Origin: Glycine soja | Lineage: Eukaryota; Streptophyta; Magnoliopsida; Fabales; Fabaceae | Length of the DNA stretch: 64,000 nucleotides | NCBI RefSeq assembly: GCF_004193775.1 | Contig: NC_041005.1 | Coordinates: 6,512,501 to 6,576,500, forward strand | Reading direction: 5' to 3' | Shown here: piece by piece, positions 14,522 through 25,800 of the stretch | How the letters are laid out: each line of letters starts with the position of its first letter | Position numbering within the stretch: position 1 is the first letter of the stretch | Translations under genes and position numbers: made by a program | The notes under the pieces: generated by a model | Databases searched by the model: none | Told to the model about the DNA's origin: nothing | Seen by the model: the letters and a program-made list of their open reading frames with translations, nothing else

Positions 14522-15867
14522 TGTTTTTGACACTCCTCTCATTTTTCGACGACGAAAACTGATCAAAAATCACCATATACTCCTAAAAAATTCACGTACA
14601 CCATCGGAGATCAAATATGCTTTCAAACTGCGCTTAACGAAAGCAACTTACACTAAGTTACAAAAATTTTGCAAAAAAAATGGCACCTCAGAAATAAAAA
14701 AATGTAACTACTATTTGTAACCGAAAATACCATAAGAGTATGTTTGGATGAAGAAATTTAATAGGGTAATTTAATTTTTTAAAGGATTTTAATTACTCTT
14801 CAATTAAATAAGATGTTTGGATAAAAATTTGAAAAGAAATTGAAATTTGAGTATTTTGATAAGGGATTTTAGTTAACTTAAATATTAACATTTCAAATTC
14901 CTTTCTTTTATGAAAGAATTTGAAATTCTTTTATGCCAGAATACCACAGCTTCTTGAAACATCCTTCATCCTTTCACTATTCTCTCTCTTGGCTTCGGGA
15001 TCGAAAACCTCCGCACTCAGCTGCCGACGGTGGTTTCCGGTGACTGCATCGGAAAGTTTGTGCTGGTCACAAGCAAGGTCAGTTCTTGCCTCTTCTCTCA
15101 CTCTTGACTGCATCAAAAACCTCCTTCATTCTTGACTGCAACGGAAAGTTTGACAGCATCGGAAACCTCCTTCATTCTTGCAAAGCTTCTCACTCTTGTC
15201 TCTCTCTCTTGCAGCAGTTTTTTCCTCTGCATTATTCTGAAAAAGGTGTCGATCATAAGCAAGGTTAGTTCTCGCCTCCACCGATGCACTTTTCAAATAG
15301 ATGGTTCATTTTTCATTATTCCTACGATTATTATTTCTATTTTTATCTTTATTGTTCAATCTAAGCGTAATAAGGCGTAGATCTAGAAATCACGGTGTTC
15401 ATTTATTTCTTGTCTATTTTCATATGCTATGTAGTTTGTGCTGGAATTTCTAATTCTTATTGATGCCTGCAATTTGACTCCTTTGATAATAGTTCATTCA
15501 AACAAGATTCAATTCCTATAAGTTAATCCTTGTTGAAGAAAGAAAGCTAGTGAAATTAGTAGGTTTGTGATAGGGAAGTTGGTTTTTTTAGTTTTTTTAT
15601 GGTATAAATATGAGATTCAAGAATGTGTTTTAGGGGTATTAAATCATCCGGTTTTTTGAGAGAGATGTAGCTTTTGGGATCTGTTAGTTGAAGAAACAAT
15701 GAAAGATAATAAGCAGTTTAGGGGAAGTTTTTTATTTAAAATTGGTAACAGCAGAGATATGCTTGAAATTCCTGAAGATTCATATCGACAAGCAATAATA
15801 TTAACATATTGTTAGTTATTCATGTTCTCTTATTAAGAAAATAGGAGGTGATATGGTTTGAGAAAAT

Positions 15868-16368
15868 CAGTGTTTTAAAACCCAGAGATAGCAGCAGTGT
15901 GTAGCAGCTGACCCCAAAACTGTTATCACAGGATAGCTGCTACTTTGATTTTTTTTATATAGTTTTTACTACATATACTATATATCCATATAAATTATCA
16001 AATTACTCAAAATTCATGACATTCATAAACAACAAGGAAAAGTTGTAGGTGCCTTAAGCAAAACACAGAAGAAGATACCAAAAAAGTCAAATACAAGTTT
16101 TCAAGATTAGAATTATCAATCAACAATCATCATTTTCTAAATTGAAGTCTTGTTATTTATCATTTTCACTACTACAGGTAGATTTGGTTTCACTTTAGAA
16201 ATTGAAACCCCAAAAATAGCCCCCCAGAAAAAGCCTAACCTCTCTGTTTAGAGGGCTTTTCTAGAATAAACTACATAGAGCTGTTATCCTGTCAACTACA
16301 GTTGCTATTTACTACAGCATCCCCTGTAGCAGCCAAGGTCTGCTTCTATAGTGATATTTAAAACCCTG
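15868..16368. mobile_element. hAT-type MITE, 501 bp, perfect 8-bp target duplication
   Basis: The ends are CAGTGTTTTAAA on the left and, inverted, CAGGGTTTTAAA on the right (one mismatch in 12). Identical 8-bp copies of GAGAAAAT flank it at 15860-15867 and 16369-16376. An 8-bp duplication with CAG-starting termini is the hAT pattern. There is no transposase, so it is non-autonomous. It sits inside the larger TAA-flanked element, so it inserted later. Confidence 0.82.
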
Positions 16369-16529
16369 GAGAAAATATATTTTTTTTTCAATTTTATTTT
16401 TAAAAAAAATCATGTTATCTTTACTTCATTTTCTATTTTCAAAAGTTTGTATAGAAAATAGTGGAAACAGGAACAAATGAAAGTCAGAAAATGTTGTTTT
16501 GTCATTGTTAATTATACATGTAGAAAGCA

Positions 16530-16592
16530 GGGAGAGATAAAAAGTAGTTACTGGGAACGATAGGGAGAGAGAAAAAGTAGTTACTGGGAACA
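16530..16592. repeat. 33-bp tandem duplication
   Basis: Two copies of a unit starting GGGAGAGA and containing AAAAAGTAGTTACTGGGAAC, with period 33, near the right end of the TAA-flanked element. Confidence 0.8.
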
Positions 16593-17240
16593 AAATTTTA
16601 AAAATGAAGAAATCTAATTTCTTATCCAAACACAAAATTTTAGAAATGAAAGAATTTAAATTGAAAAATTTAAAATTCTCAAAATTTAAAATTCTCTTAA
16701 ATTTCCTCATCCAAACACACTCTAAGGGTATTTTCAGCATTTTGATTAGGGCAATGCTAACTCCTTTTTTTAATCCACATACCCCAACTTTTTTGAACTT
16801 TTTAAAATAGCAAAACTATCCCCACCTTCACCACCCTCCCCTTCCCTACACCCACTCCTCTTAGTTTTCTTTTATTTTCATCTCTTTAAAGCCATAATGG
16901 GCTATTTTGATCTGTTTCTTTTTTTTTTGCTTTTCACGAAACTAGTTTTTGTTAAGGATATTTTTATTTAAAAAAATACAAAAAAAGATTGGTTGGCGAA
17001 AAGTAACAAAAAAGAGAGAGGAATGTAAATAGCATCTGCCTTTTGATTAATTTAATTTTCTCTCCGGTAATTTGATTTGAACTTGTGGTTTTTTGGGGAG
17101 TGAATCAATTTTTAGGTTGTTAGTTCCTACACCATAAAAAATAAAAAATTTCATGGGCTCAATTTTTAATAGTCTAACTATTGTATTGGATGAGCCCAGT
17201 ATCATTAGACAAACTCATAACAAATTTAACAAGACAATTG

Positions 17241-17911
17241 ATAGATACACCTCCCTTAACTATTTAATATACCTCTTTTATATTTTGTCTCAAGTATACC
17301 CCTTTCCAGAATACCCCCTTGTGTGCAACACAGCCAAGTTCAAATGCTGTGATATCCTCTCTTATGTGATGGGTCCACTTATTTTTAACATGGAAATGAA
17401 TTTATTTATACATCTAAAGATACAAGATAACCTGCAAGGTTTCAACGCAACTCAATGTGATGTACATACAATACAAAAACTACATGGTAGTATGGTATCC
17501 TCATAAAAATGTTAAATACAATGACAAGCAAAATGTATATAAAGATGTAATAACAGAAAGGATAAGGAGTAAAATTTGTGTAGACACAATACTCGAAAGC
17601 AACATGAAGGAGCAAGACCGAAGAATCAATGGTTTAGGGGTATTGAGAAATGAATAACTTGAGTTTTCGTTGCTACTGAATGTGGTTAGAAACAATGGCA
17701 TCAACGTCTGATCATGGTGATCATGATGTTCGCATGGTCCAATGAATGTCAATGCAGGCTTCCCAAAAGTTATTTTCGGAAGTGTAAAATTGCCGGAAAC
17801 AGTTGAGGAGGTATGTTAATAGGGGTATAAGATTTAAGGGGTATTCTTGAGAGAAAAGATATAAAAGGGGTATATTAACTGTTGGGGGTATATTTATGAA
17901 TACCCTTTAGC
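17241..17911. repeat. Long imperfect inverted repeat, probable MITE
   Basis: The left arm (about 17241-17330) has AATATACCTCTTTTATATTT, then TCTCAAGTATACCCCT. The right arm (about 17800-17911), read inverted, has AATATACCCCTTTTATATCT, then TCTCAAGAATACCCCT. About 80 bases align with small gaps, and the centre has only short open frames. I could not fix the exact ends or a target duplication. Confidence 0.55.
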
Positions 17912-17949
17912 AATCTTATATGGACCCCAAGAAAGACATTAGCCCAATA

Positions 17950-20325
17950 ATAAAATTTTGTGAAATAGAGTATTTAGTAACTTATGGAAAAAAAAATTCA
18001 ATCAAATTATTGAATCACATAATATTATTTCAAAAAACACGTGAATCAAATTTTAATAATATATATTACCTATATATATGTCAAAAATTAGTTTTTATTT
18101 GTATAAATGAAATTTTTTAATGTTAAAGGATATTCGAATGTTAAATTTTTATAATTGACAAAAATATATCCTGAATAAAAATATCAATCATAAAAGATTA
18201 AAATTTTGTCCTTTAAAAAAATATTAAAATTGTCTCACCCCAATATAAACATTTCCTCTCTTTCGTGTGTGAAACATCCAAATTCAATGAGCAAGTATTG
18301 ATGAAATACAAACGAGAACTGTCACCAACATATTTTTTTAATATGCTTTCTATTAGGCTAAATTGATTGAAATCATAATTTTTTAAATTTATTTATTATT
18401 TAAAGCGTTTTATTCGCAATTAAAAAATATTAAATAAAATGTCTTAAAAAGTGTATTTTAACCCTTCTCAATAAGAAGGAAATAACAAAAAGGTAAACAC
18501 AAAAAAAAAAAAAACTAAAAACCCAAAGATGTATAAATGCGTGTATCGTATGGGCCTCTCCAAAATTAATTTGCGAACCAACCAATCCAGGAGCAAACGG
18601 TTTACTGTTGGTGTTAAGTACTGAGCTACTCCACATGAGTTGGCCCACGACAACCTACATTCAATTCCTAAGACTTCTCCTTCAAATTAAAATAACTAAT
18701 ATAAATAAATAAATAAAATACTATTATTCATTTAAATAAATCACACACCAAGAAAGTGTGTAATTATTTAACTCAGCTATTAATATAAAACGTGCTTTTA
18801 TCATATAATGTCTCAAACAATTTCTAACAACACTCTACTTTGAAATACATTGTACTGTACACAATAAAAAAACAGTTTAACATCAATGTGGTGAGTTTAA
18901 TTTTTATATATTATCATTGTGTAAAATAATATCTTATTAACTAATTAATAATATATTAATATTGTGAGTCTATAAAAAAATTATATTTACATAGTTGGCA
19001 GTTGGGTTTGATTCCATTTTCCATTAAAAAAATTCATCCTAACTAAACTTTAAAAACATATGTGATTTGATTTTTATTTAGAATAAAATTCGAATAAAAT
19101 AAAACTAATATTTTTTATTTAATTTAGTTTGGTTACTATGATTTTTATTAAAATATTATTTTATTGAAATTTATATATTTTCTTTTCATCTTTTAAATTA
19201 AATTACATTAAAAATTGTTAATAATAATTTATGAATATTAATATGTTAAACCTTTTAAAATAAAAATTTATCAAATTTTTATTCACTTTAAATTAAACAT
19301 ATGTTTAAAAAGTTGTCTAAAATGATATACACATTATAAATTTCATATACATAAAATTATAAGATAGTGTGAAATTCAAATGATATACACATAACAACAG
19401 TTGGATTTGATTTGTTTTCAAAAAATACAAACCACAAATTAAACCAAACTAAACCATCAATTTAAAAAAATCCAAATAAATAAAAAATCAATTTAATTTG
19501 ATTTTTTAAGAAATTTAATGTAAAAACCCTATTTTTGTACTGATGATTTGATTGTTATAATAAGGTCTTGTTTAACTATTTTTCCTCTCCTTCTTTCTCT
19601 TTTTACACGAGTTACTTTTATGAACAACTTGTTATAAAATGTAATATAAATATTTTTTTATCCATAAATATTAATTTTATTAAAATATTATTTGAGAAAA
19701 TTTGAACTCGAAATCTTTTTTTCCTGTATTCTTTCTTTATCCCTTTTCAACTACAAAATGGATCTTATATATCTGTAATACGAAAATCTTAATTAACACA
19801 TTCTAAGAGTAATATACACTTTAATTCAATATACTTTTACGAACAAAAATAGTTTTATTTGACAACAAAGGAACATGAAAAAAGAGATTAAAACATAGGA
19901 TCAAATTCTCGTTTTGTTATTTCAAGCCCACCTGCATCCTTGTTTTGCCACCAAACCATGTTTACATGCATTGGAGAAACTTGTCCAGATACATTCGTGA
20001 AAATTATGAAGATAAAACTTGTTTTGCCACCTGCATCATGTTTACAGATGTTGTCCAGATAAATGCTGTCAACTTGTTTTGTAGTTTAGTAAAATAGTTT
20101 TGCATTTGGGGAATATTATTATTTTAAAAGTGAATTATTTTTTTTAATAAAGTTATAATTGCTTTTGAACGATAAGTATAGACATTTTTTCTCTCAAAAG
20201 GTCTCACATTTAGAATAATTTTATACCTGAAAAGTTTTCAATTTATACTTTTTTTTCCTTTTAAATTCAACTCTACACACGGTGTAATTAATTTTGAGAA
20301 ATGATTTTTTTGCCAAACAAGTTGA
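17950..20325. other. AT-rich intergenic DNA
   Basis: Low-complexity sequence; open frames up to about 70 residues have no recognisable composition or motif. No feature supported. Confidence 0.4.
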
Positions 20326-20330
20326 TATGC

Positions 20331-20370
<40 letters not shown>
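20331..20370. repeat. (AAT)n microsatellite
   Basis: Thirteen uninterrupted AAT/ATA trinucleotide units. Confidence 0.95.
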
Positions 20371-20371
<1 letters not shown>

Positions 20372-21330
20372 ATTTGCAGCTTGCCATCAGGATAATTGTT
20401 TTGTTATCTTCAATCTTGTTTGGAAAAACTACTAGTAATATAAAAATATAGCTAGACGTGATTTAACAGAAATCTTATGTAGTTTTTGCACTAAAAATTC
20501 TACAAGTTTACTTTTAAGATACATAAATTATTCAACTTTAAACTCAACATTTACAACAGAAGATTGTTTTCCCCTATCATGTTTCGTAGCATATTTTTCA
20601 ACAAACGTTTGGCCTATGTCTATTTTCCACTTATTTTATAAGTTTGTTCATGATCAACGGAAGGACACTGTCATATTTTTAGGTTATCTATCTGATTTAA
20701 TTGCTTGAGTCGTCGTCGTCTTTGTTACGTTAACCTGTGTTTGAATATGGAATAAACAAGAAGAAGCTGCCATCCGTAGAATTCCCCTTTTCACTCGCCA
20801 GAACCACAAATCCCAACCTTTCATATGATCACACTCACCATGTCTCACGTAAAATATCAATGTTTTCCCGTTTAATAAATAAGTAGCCATGACTTCCATA
20901 ATTAAATAAAATTCGTATGAGCATTTTGCCAACGACTTCGCTATTTTTTTTAAGAAAAAGTATTTTGGTAATATAAATTTATTAAAAAGTTATAAACATG
21001 AAAAAAAGAAATAAAACAGACTAAAATATGTGATAGTACAAATAATGTAATGGAAATAATAATAATAATAAAATATTATATAAATAGTATAACTTTTTTT
21101 TTCTTCTTCAGATCCTATTATTAGTCTACTACTTTTTGCTGATCCCTTCGATACATTTCAGACCTTCCTCGGCGGCACTCATGTGTCCTCACCTACCCCT
21201 GAACACAACTACTCAACCACATTTCTCATTTATACTCATATATACTTGGAGAAACTAACAATAAAAAAGGCAATATAACATTTTTTTTTCTTCTTCACAT
21301 CCTTTTATGAGGTAAGAAAGATTTATTTTG

Positions 21331-21333
<3 letters not shown>

Positions 21334-21370
<37 letters not shown>
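21334..21370. repeat. (TA)n microsatellite
   Basis: TA dinucleotide tract of about 37 bases in otherwise featureless AT-rich DNA that spans roughly 20.4-22.7 kb. Confidence 0.9.
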
Positions 21371-21375
<5 letters not shown>

Positions 21376-22783
21376 TTAAAGTTTTAAACAAGAAAACAAT
21401 GTGAGCTTAATTATACTTCTTATCTCAATTCTTTTATCTATGAATACTTTTGATATCCTAATTATAATAGTTAATATTTACTTCTTATAATTTTTAATTA
21501 TTAAAAATAATTTTATTATGTTAAGTTTTTGTCTTTACATTTTATATGCATGTTAAGGATATATAAGAAGTTGGGTTAACCTACCTAGATTCGCTAAAAG
21601 GAGGTTAGGTTAGGTTAGCTCACCTCGTCTTGGAAAATAATCTACACAGAATACCGCCTTATTTTAAGTCTATTTGAAAGAAATAAAAATCACTTTATCC
21701 TCTGGTAATTTTACACTTGATAAAAATACAATATTCACCTTTCTTTTATTTATAAAAATACGATCATTAAACATATTTTTACCTCTTTCAATGAGAATTT
21801 AAGTTTTTTGGTTGATAATGAGAATTTAAGTTCATTAAACTATATTACAAGTGTGAATTCCAATTTTGGATCGGAGAAAAACACTGAAATTATATAAGGA
21901 ATTTCTTATAAGTTTTATGTTTAGCTTAATTACATATTTTACCATCTAATTATCATTTTTTTTCAAATTTTATCACCAAATTTCCCCCCCATATTTTATC
22001 GATCCATTAAATGTGCAATGAAATGTTGTCTTGTCCCTAAAAATGATGTCATAAAAAATTGAATGGTAAATTAATAATTTATTATAACTATAACATAAAC
22101 ATTTGAAAAAAGACTTAAAAGTATTAATTACCAGTAAAAAATGAATATTATTAACAGAGATACATACTTGGTTTAATTTTGGTATTGGGTAAGCGAGAGA
22201 TATACTACTTTGCTAAAAGGTTTTTTCAACATAGAAGAAGTTAATTAATTGTGAAGAAAACGGTCTTCCATCAATAATATTATCAATCAATCATTTGGGT
22301 TTTGGTGGCCCTGGCTTGCCACATGTTCACATCGCATCGCATTAAAATAAAGATTAGATTGTCACAAAAAAAGAAAAGAAAAGGAAAAAACCATAAATAA
22401 AGATCAGGTTAGATTCTCTTAGAACATAGACTGGACCCGCAAGGAAGAATCAACCCACGCACGCCCACCTCGTGTTTCCTTTTTTCTTTATTTATTTTTC
22501 ATCTTTTTACTATAAAAGTTTATAATTTCTTAATTCACCCGAGAAAAAAAAAAAGTAGAGTCTAATTTAATTTCTAGGTTTGAATGGGTACTAATTTTTA
22601 CATTATTATTAACGTGTTTAATATAAAATTAATTAAATTTCCTGCTTATGATGATTTCTGATTCAATAATAGCGTAGAGTGAATATACTAAAAATAAAGA
22701 AAAGGAGTGAATATGTTATTTATTAAAAAATGAAAATGAAAATGAAAAATAGAAACCTTCCTTCCTTGTAAACGACGACGGTG

Positions 22784-22793
22784 TTATAAATAT
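22784..22793 (+). promoter_or_regulatory. TATA box of the coiled-coil membrane protein gene
   Basis: TTATAAATAT about 80 bases upstream of the ATG at 22871, implying a leader of roughly 55 bases. Confidence 0.65.
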
Positions 22794-22870
22794 CAGAACA
22801 GAAGAGTTTTTTTTTTTTCTGTTCTCCGAACTCCGAAGCTTTGTTGGCGGCAAAGCAAATCTGCATAGCG

Positions 22871-25800
22871 ATGGCGCCTCCGAAGCTCTTCGTATTTGCG
22901 CTTTCAGTAACCCTGATTTTTGCCATCGTTGGGGCCGAAGCCGATGTTTCCGTCGAAGGAGCCACTCCAGAGCCTGATACCTCCGCCATCAAGATCCAAT
23001 TAGATCAACTCAATTCCAAGATCCAAATTCTCGGTACGTTTTCATCTTCTATGCGAAATAAAACCTAAATATATTTTTAATCTCGATTTTTTTTTCCTTT
23101 CTTAGATTTCAATTTTAGTAGTTACACTGTTTCGTTGAGAGAAGTCCACGTTTACGATTTTTCTTCTTCTTATATTTCTGTGCTATTTTTGTTTAGGAAA
23201 TAAGGACCGTGTTATAATCGCGAGTCGTTGTGTTGTCGTGTTTACAATTTTCTATTAGTTGCAGTCACTGAATAGGAGAAAGCGTTGTGTTTAAAAAACA
23301 ATTTTTTGAGTTTAATTTATGTTGTTGGCGAAAGTGTTGTTGAATGATCTCTATACAAGTCACTTTTTTGCGTAGTGGCTAATGATTTACGATTGAAGTG
23401 ACCTCTATATATACTTCGAATTTTATGTTGTGGTTTCTGATGGTTTCTTTTTATGGCTAATACATGTCGTGCCTAATTTGAAGAGTCTCAAATCAGTGAA
23501 AAGTTGGAAGAAGTGAAGAAGAAGGACAAAATTATAGCAGAAAAAGAAAATTCCATTGAAGATAAATCAATTACCATACAATCCTTGCAGAATGAGATTG
23601 CTTCTCTCCAGGTGTGGGACTAGAACTGGCTTACAATTTTTCTTCATTGTATTATTTTTTTTTAAATATTGGTTGTTGCATTTCTTACTTCATGTGTTAA
23701 TAATTTGAGTAACGGTAGTAAATGTTAGTATGTTATTCTCATACTTTATTATTAGTATCTTTTCTTATTCTGTTTATATATTGTATTATAAAAAACCTTC
23801 GATAACAATTTTTCCTCCCAGAAAAAAGGGTCACTGGATGCTGAGGAGCAGGTTGGAAAGGCTCATGCACGTGCTGGTGAACTACAGAAGCAGGTTATAC
23901 ATGAATGAGCTAGTAGATGTATCATTTATGATCGATATTCTATAGTGCATACTCTGAAATTCTTTATGCAGGTGGACAAACTTAAAAGGGAACTAGAAAC
24001 ACAAAACAAGGAGAAAGTGAACTGGGAAACTCGAGTACCTGAGTTAGAGAATAAGATTCATGACTTGAACTCAAAATTAGAAGATGTAAGTTTTACATTT
24101 GGCTACATTTTTTTTTCCAAACCTGCTTCAATTACATCTTAAGTTTGTTGTCTCTGGAACTACTTTTTCACTTTTTACTGTTGATTTTGGTGTAATTGTT
24201 CTTGGTAAAGTCATTACTAATGTATCTTAGTTTACTCATTTGAAAACACTTATACTGAGTTATATTCCCTTTTCATTTCCCTTCTCGTCAATTTGCCCAG
24301 TAATATATATTTGATCTGTCCTAGGAGTACCCTATGCAGCTTATCATTTTCAATGCTCACAATGGGAAGGACATCTTACTCTCCACTTTCTCCATATCTA
24401 GTTTTAGCTTTTCACATGTTATTCTCTTTCTCCATTCTTCCTTGGTACTGTGATTATAACTGTATTATTCTAGTTGTGATCAACATGCTAAAAAAATACT
24501 TCTCTGCTAATTTTTTGCTTGTGTAATCCTGTTACCTTTACTTTTCCCCTCCCACTATGACTTAATATATGTTGTATTGATCCTCAAATTAGGCAATTTT
24601 TATTGAGTTTAATTTGACCTGTTGATGGTGTAAATTTTTTTATGCCATTAATGACAAACAAGTGTGAATTAGGATATTTCATTTTAGGATCCTTCTGTAG
24701 GTCTAAGCAACGTAAGTTTAGAACTCAGCAGCACCTGGTTGGTTGTTTACTATTCTTTTTTCCTGATTGGTGCATGCTTTTGAATTACACATGTTTTGAT
24801 GTGCCTTCCTCTTCTAATGTATTGTGTATTACTGCAGCATTGTAATTAGCTGTTAGTGTCGTATTAGTCAGTATAATATTTATTGCTTTTGGCTTTAGGA
24901 TGATCCTACTCATTGTAGATCAAAGAGAATTACTATTACAGCTATTTGGCTCTATCACATGCAACATTAAATTAAAAACCATTATGCTATTATTTTTCAC
25001 TAGTTACCTGCAGTACTGTAATCAATTTAAATTTCAAGTTATCGAAACATTTTGTCTTTAAGGATGATGTGGTGACTTGAGTGGTACATTCTTCACAGCT
25101 TCAAAAGATAAATGAGGAACAGAAGACAAAAATTCAAAAAAGTGAACGCGCTCTTAAAGTTGCTGAGGTATGTTAGTGCATAGATCTTATCTATGTTGCA
25201 GGATGCTTGATGATGTTTTTAATGGAAGTCTCTTGTTTTTCACCTAATATTCTTGTTTAGGAAGAAATGTTAAAGGCAAAGTTTGAGGCTACTGCCATAG
25301 AAAAAGAGCTGAGGGAGGTAATAATTCATCAATTCAGTTGACTATCTAAACAATGTTATCTTTCTTATATGTCTGTAAATTTTGATAGCCAGTTGAGAAC
25401 CTCCAAAGTAGTCCAGGTTAATTATCAATGTTGTGCCTTCTATTTGAAACCAAAGAATTTCTTTTAATTCTGTCTTTTCATTTTATAGCCTTGCACAATT
25501 GTGAATAGTTCATCTCGGTGGCTAAGGTTTTCGGATTGTTACTTACAATGTCAAAATCTTAACAAGAAATTCAGGAAATTCTTTGTGATAAACATGGTGG
25601 CACTGACCGGGGTTCTCAAAACCCCTTTTTCTTTTACCTAAAAACACTGGAGGGTCAAGTAAAAGTGAACTGTAAAAGTATAGATGTTACATACTATGTA
25701 AAATAATTTTTTTAAAATTACACACATACATGTACATAAAATGCTGGTTTCTGAGGTATAAATTCCAAATTATATTAAGTACTAAATGAATGGACTCCAT

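Larger units (their letters stand above)
14736..16722. mobile_element. TAA-flanked DNA transposon (PIF/Harbinger-like), 1987 bp
   Basis: The left end reads GAGTATGTTTGGATGAAG and continues GAAATTTAA. The right end, read inverted, is GAGTGTGTTTGGATGAGG followed by GAAATTTAA, so about 26 bp of terminal inverted repeat is visible with two mismatches. The trinucleotide TAA lies at both ends (14733-14735 and 16723-16725), as expected for PIF/Harbinger or Tourist elements. Subterminal sequence stays inverted and AT-rich. The inside has no transposase frame. It holds a GC-richer, exon-like stretch at about 14930-15270 with repeated CATCGGAAA / CTCCTTCATTCTTG motifs that I could not assign, plus a nested hAT-type MITE at 15868-16368. 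The class assignment is inferred from the flanks and TIR. Confidence 0.65.

Noticed and set aside
14920..15380. Overlapping short frames in the 14.9-15.4 kb exon-like stretch
   Set aside because: They lie inside a transposon, overlap in several frames and resemble no known protein; treated as element filler or a captured fragment.
20684..20932. 82-codon minus-strand frame
   Set aside because: No motif, homologue or promoter was recognised; it is typical of chance frames in non-coding DNA.
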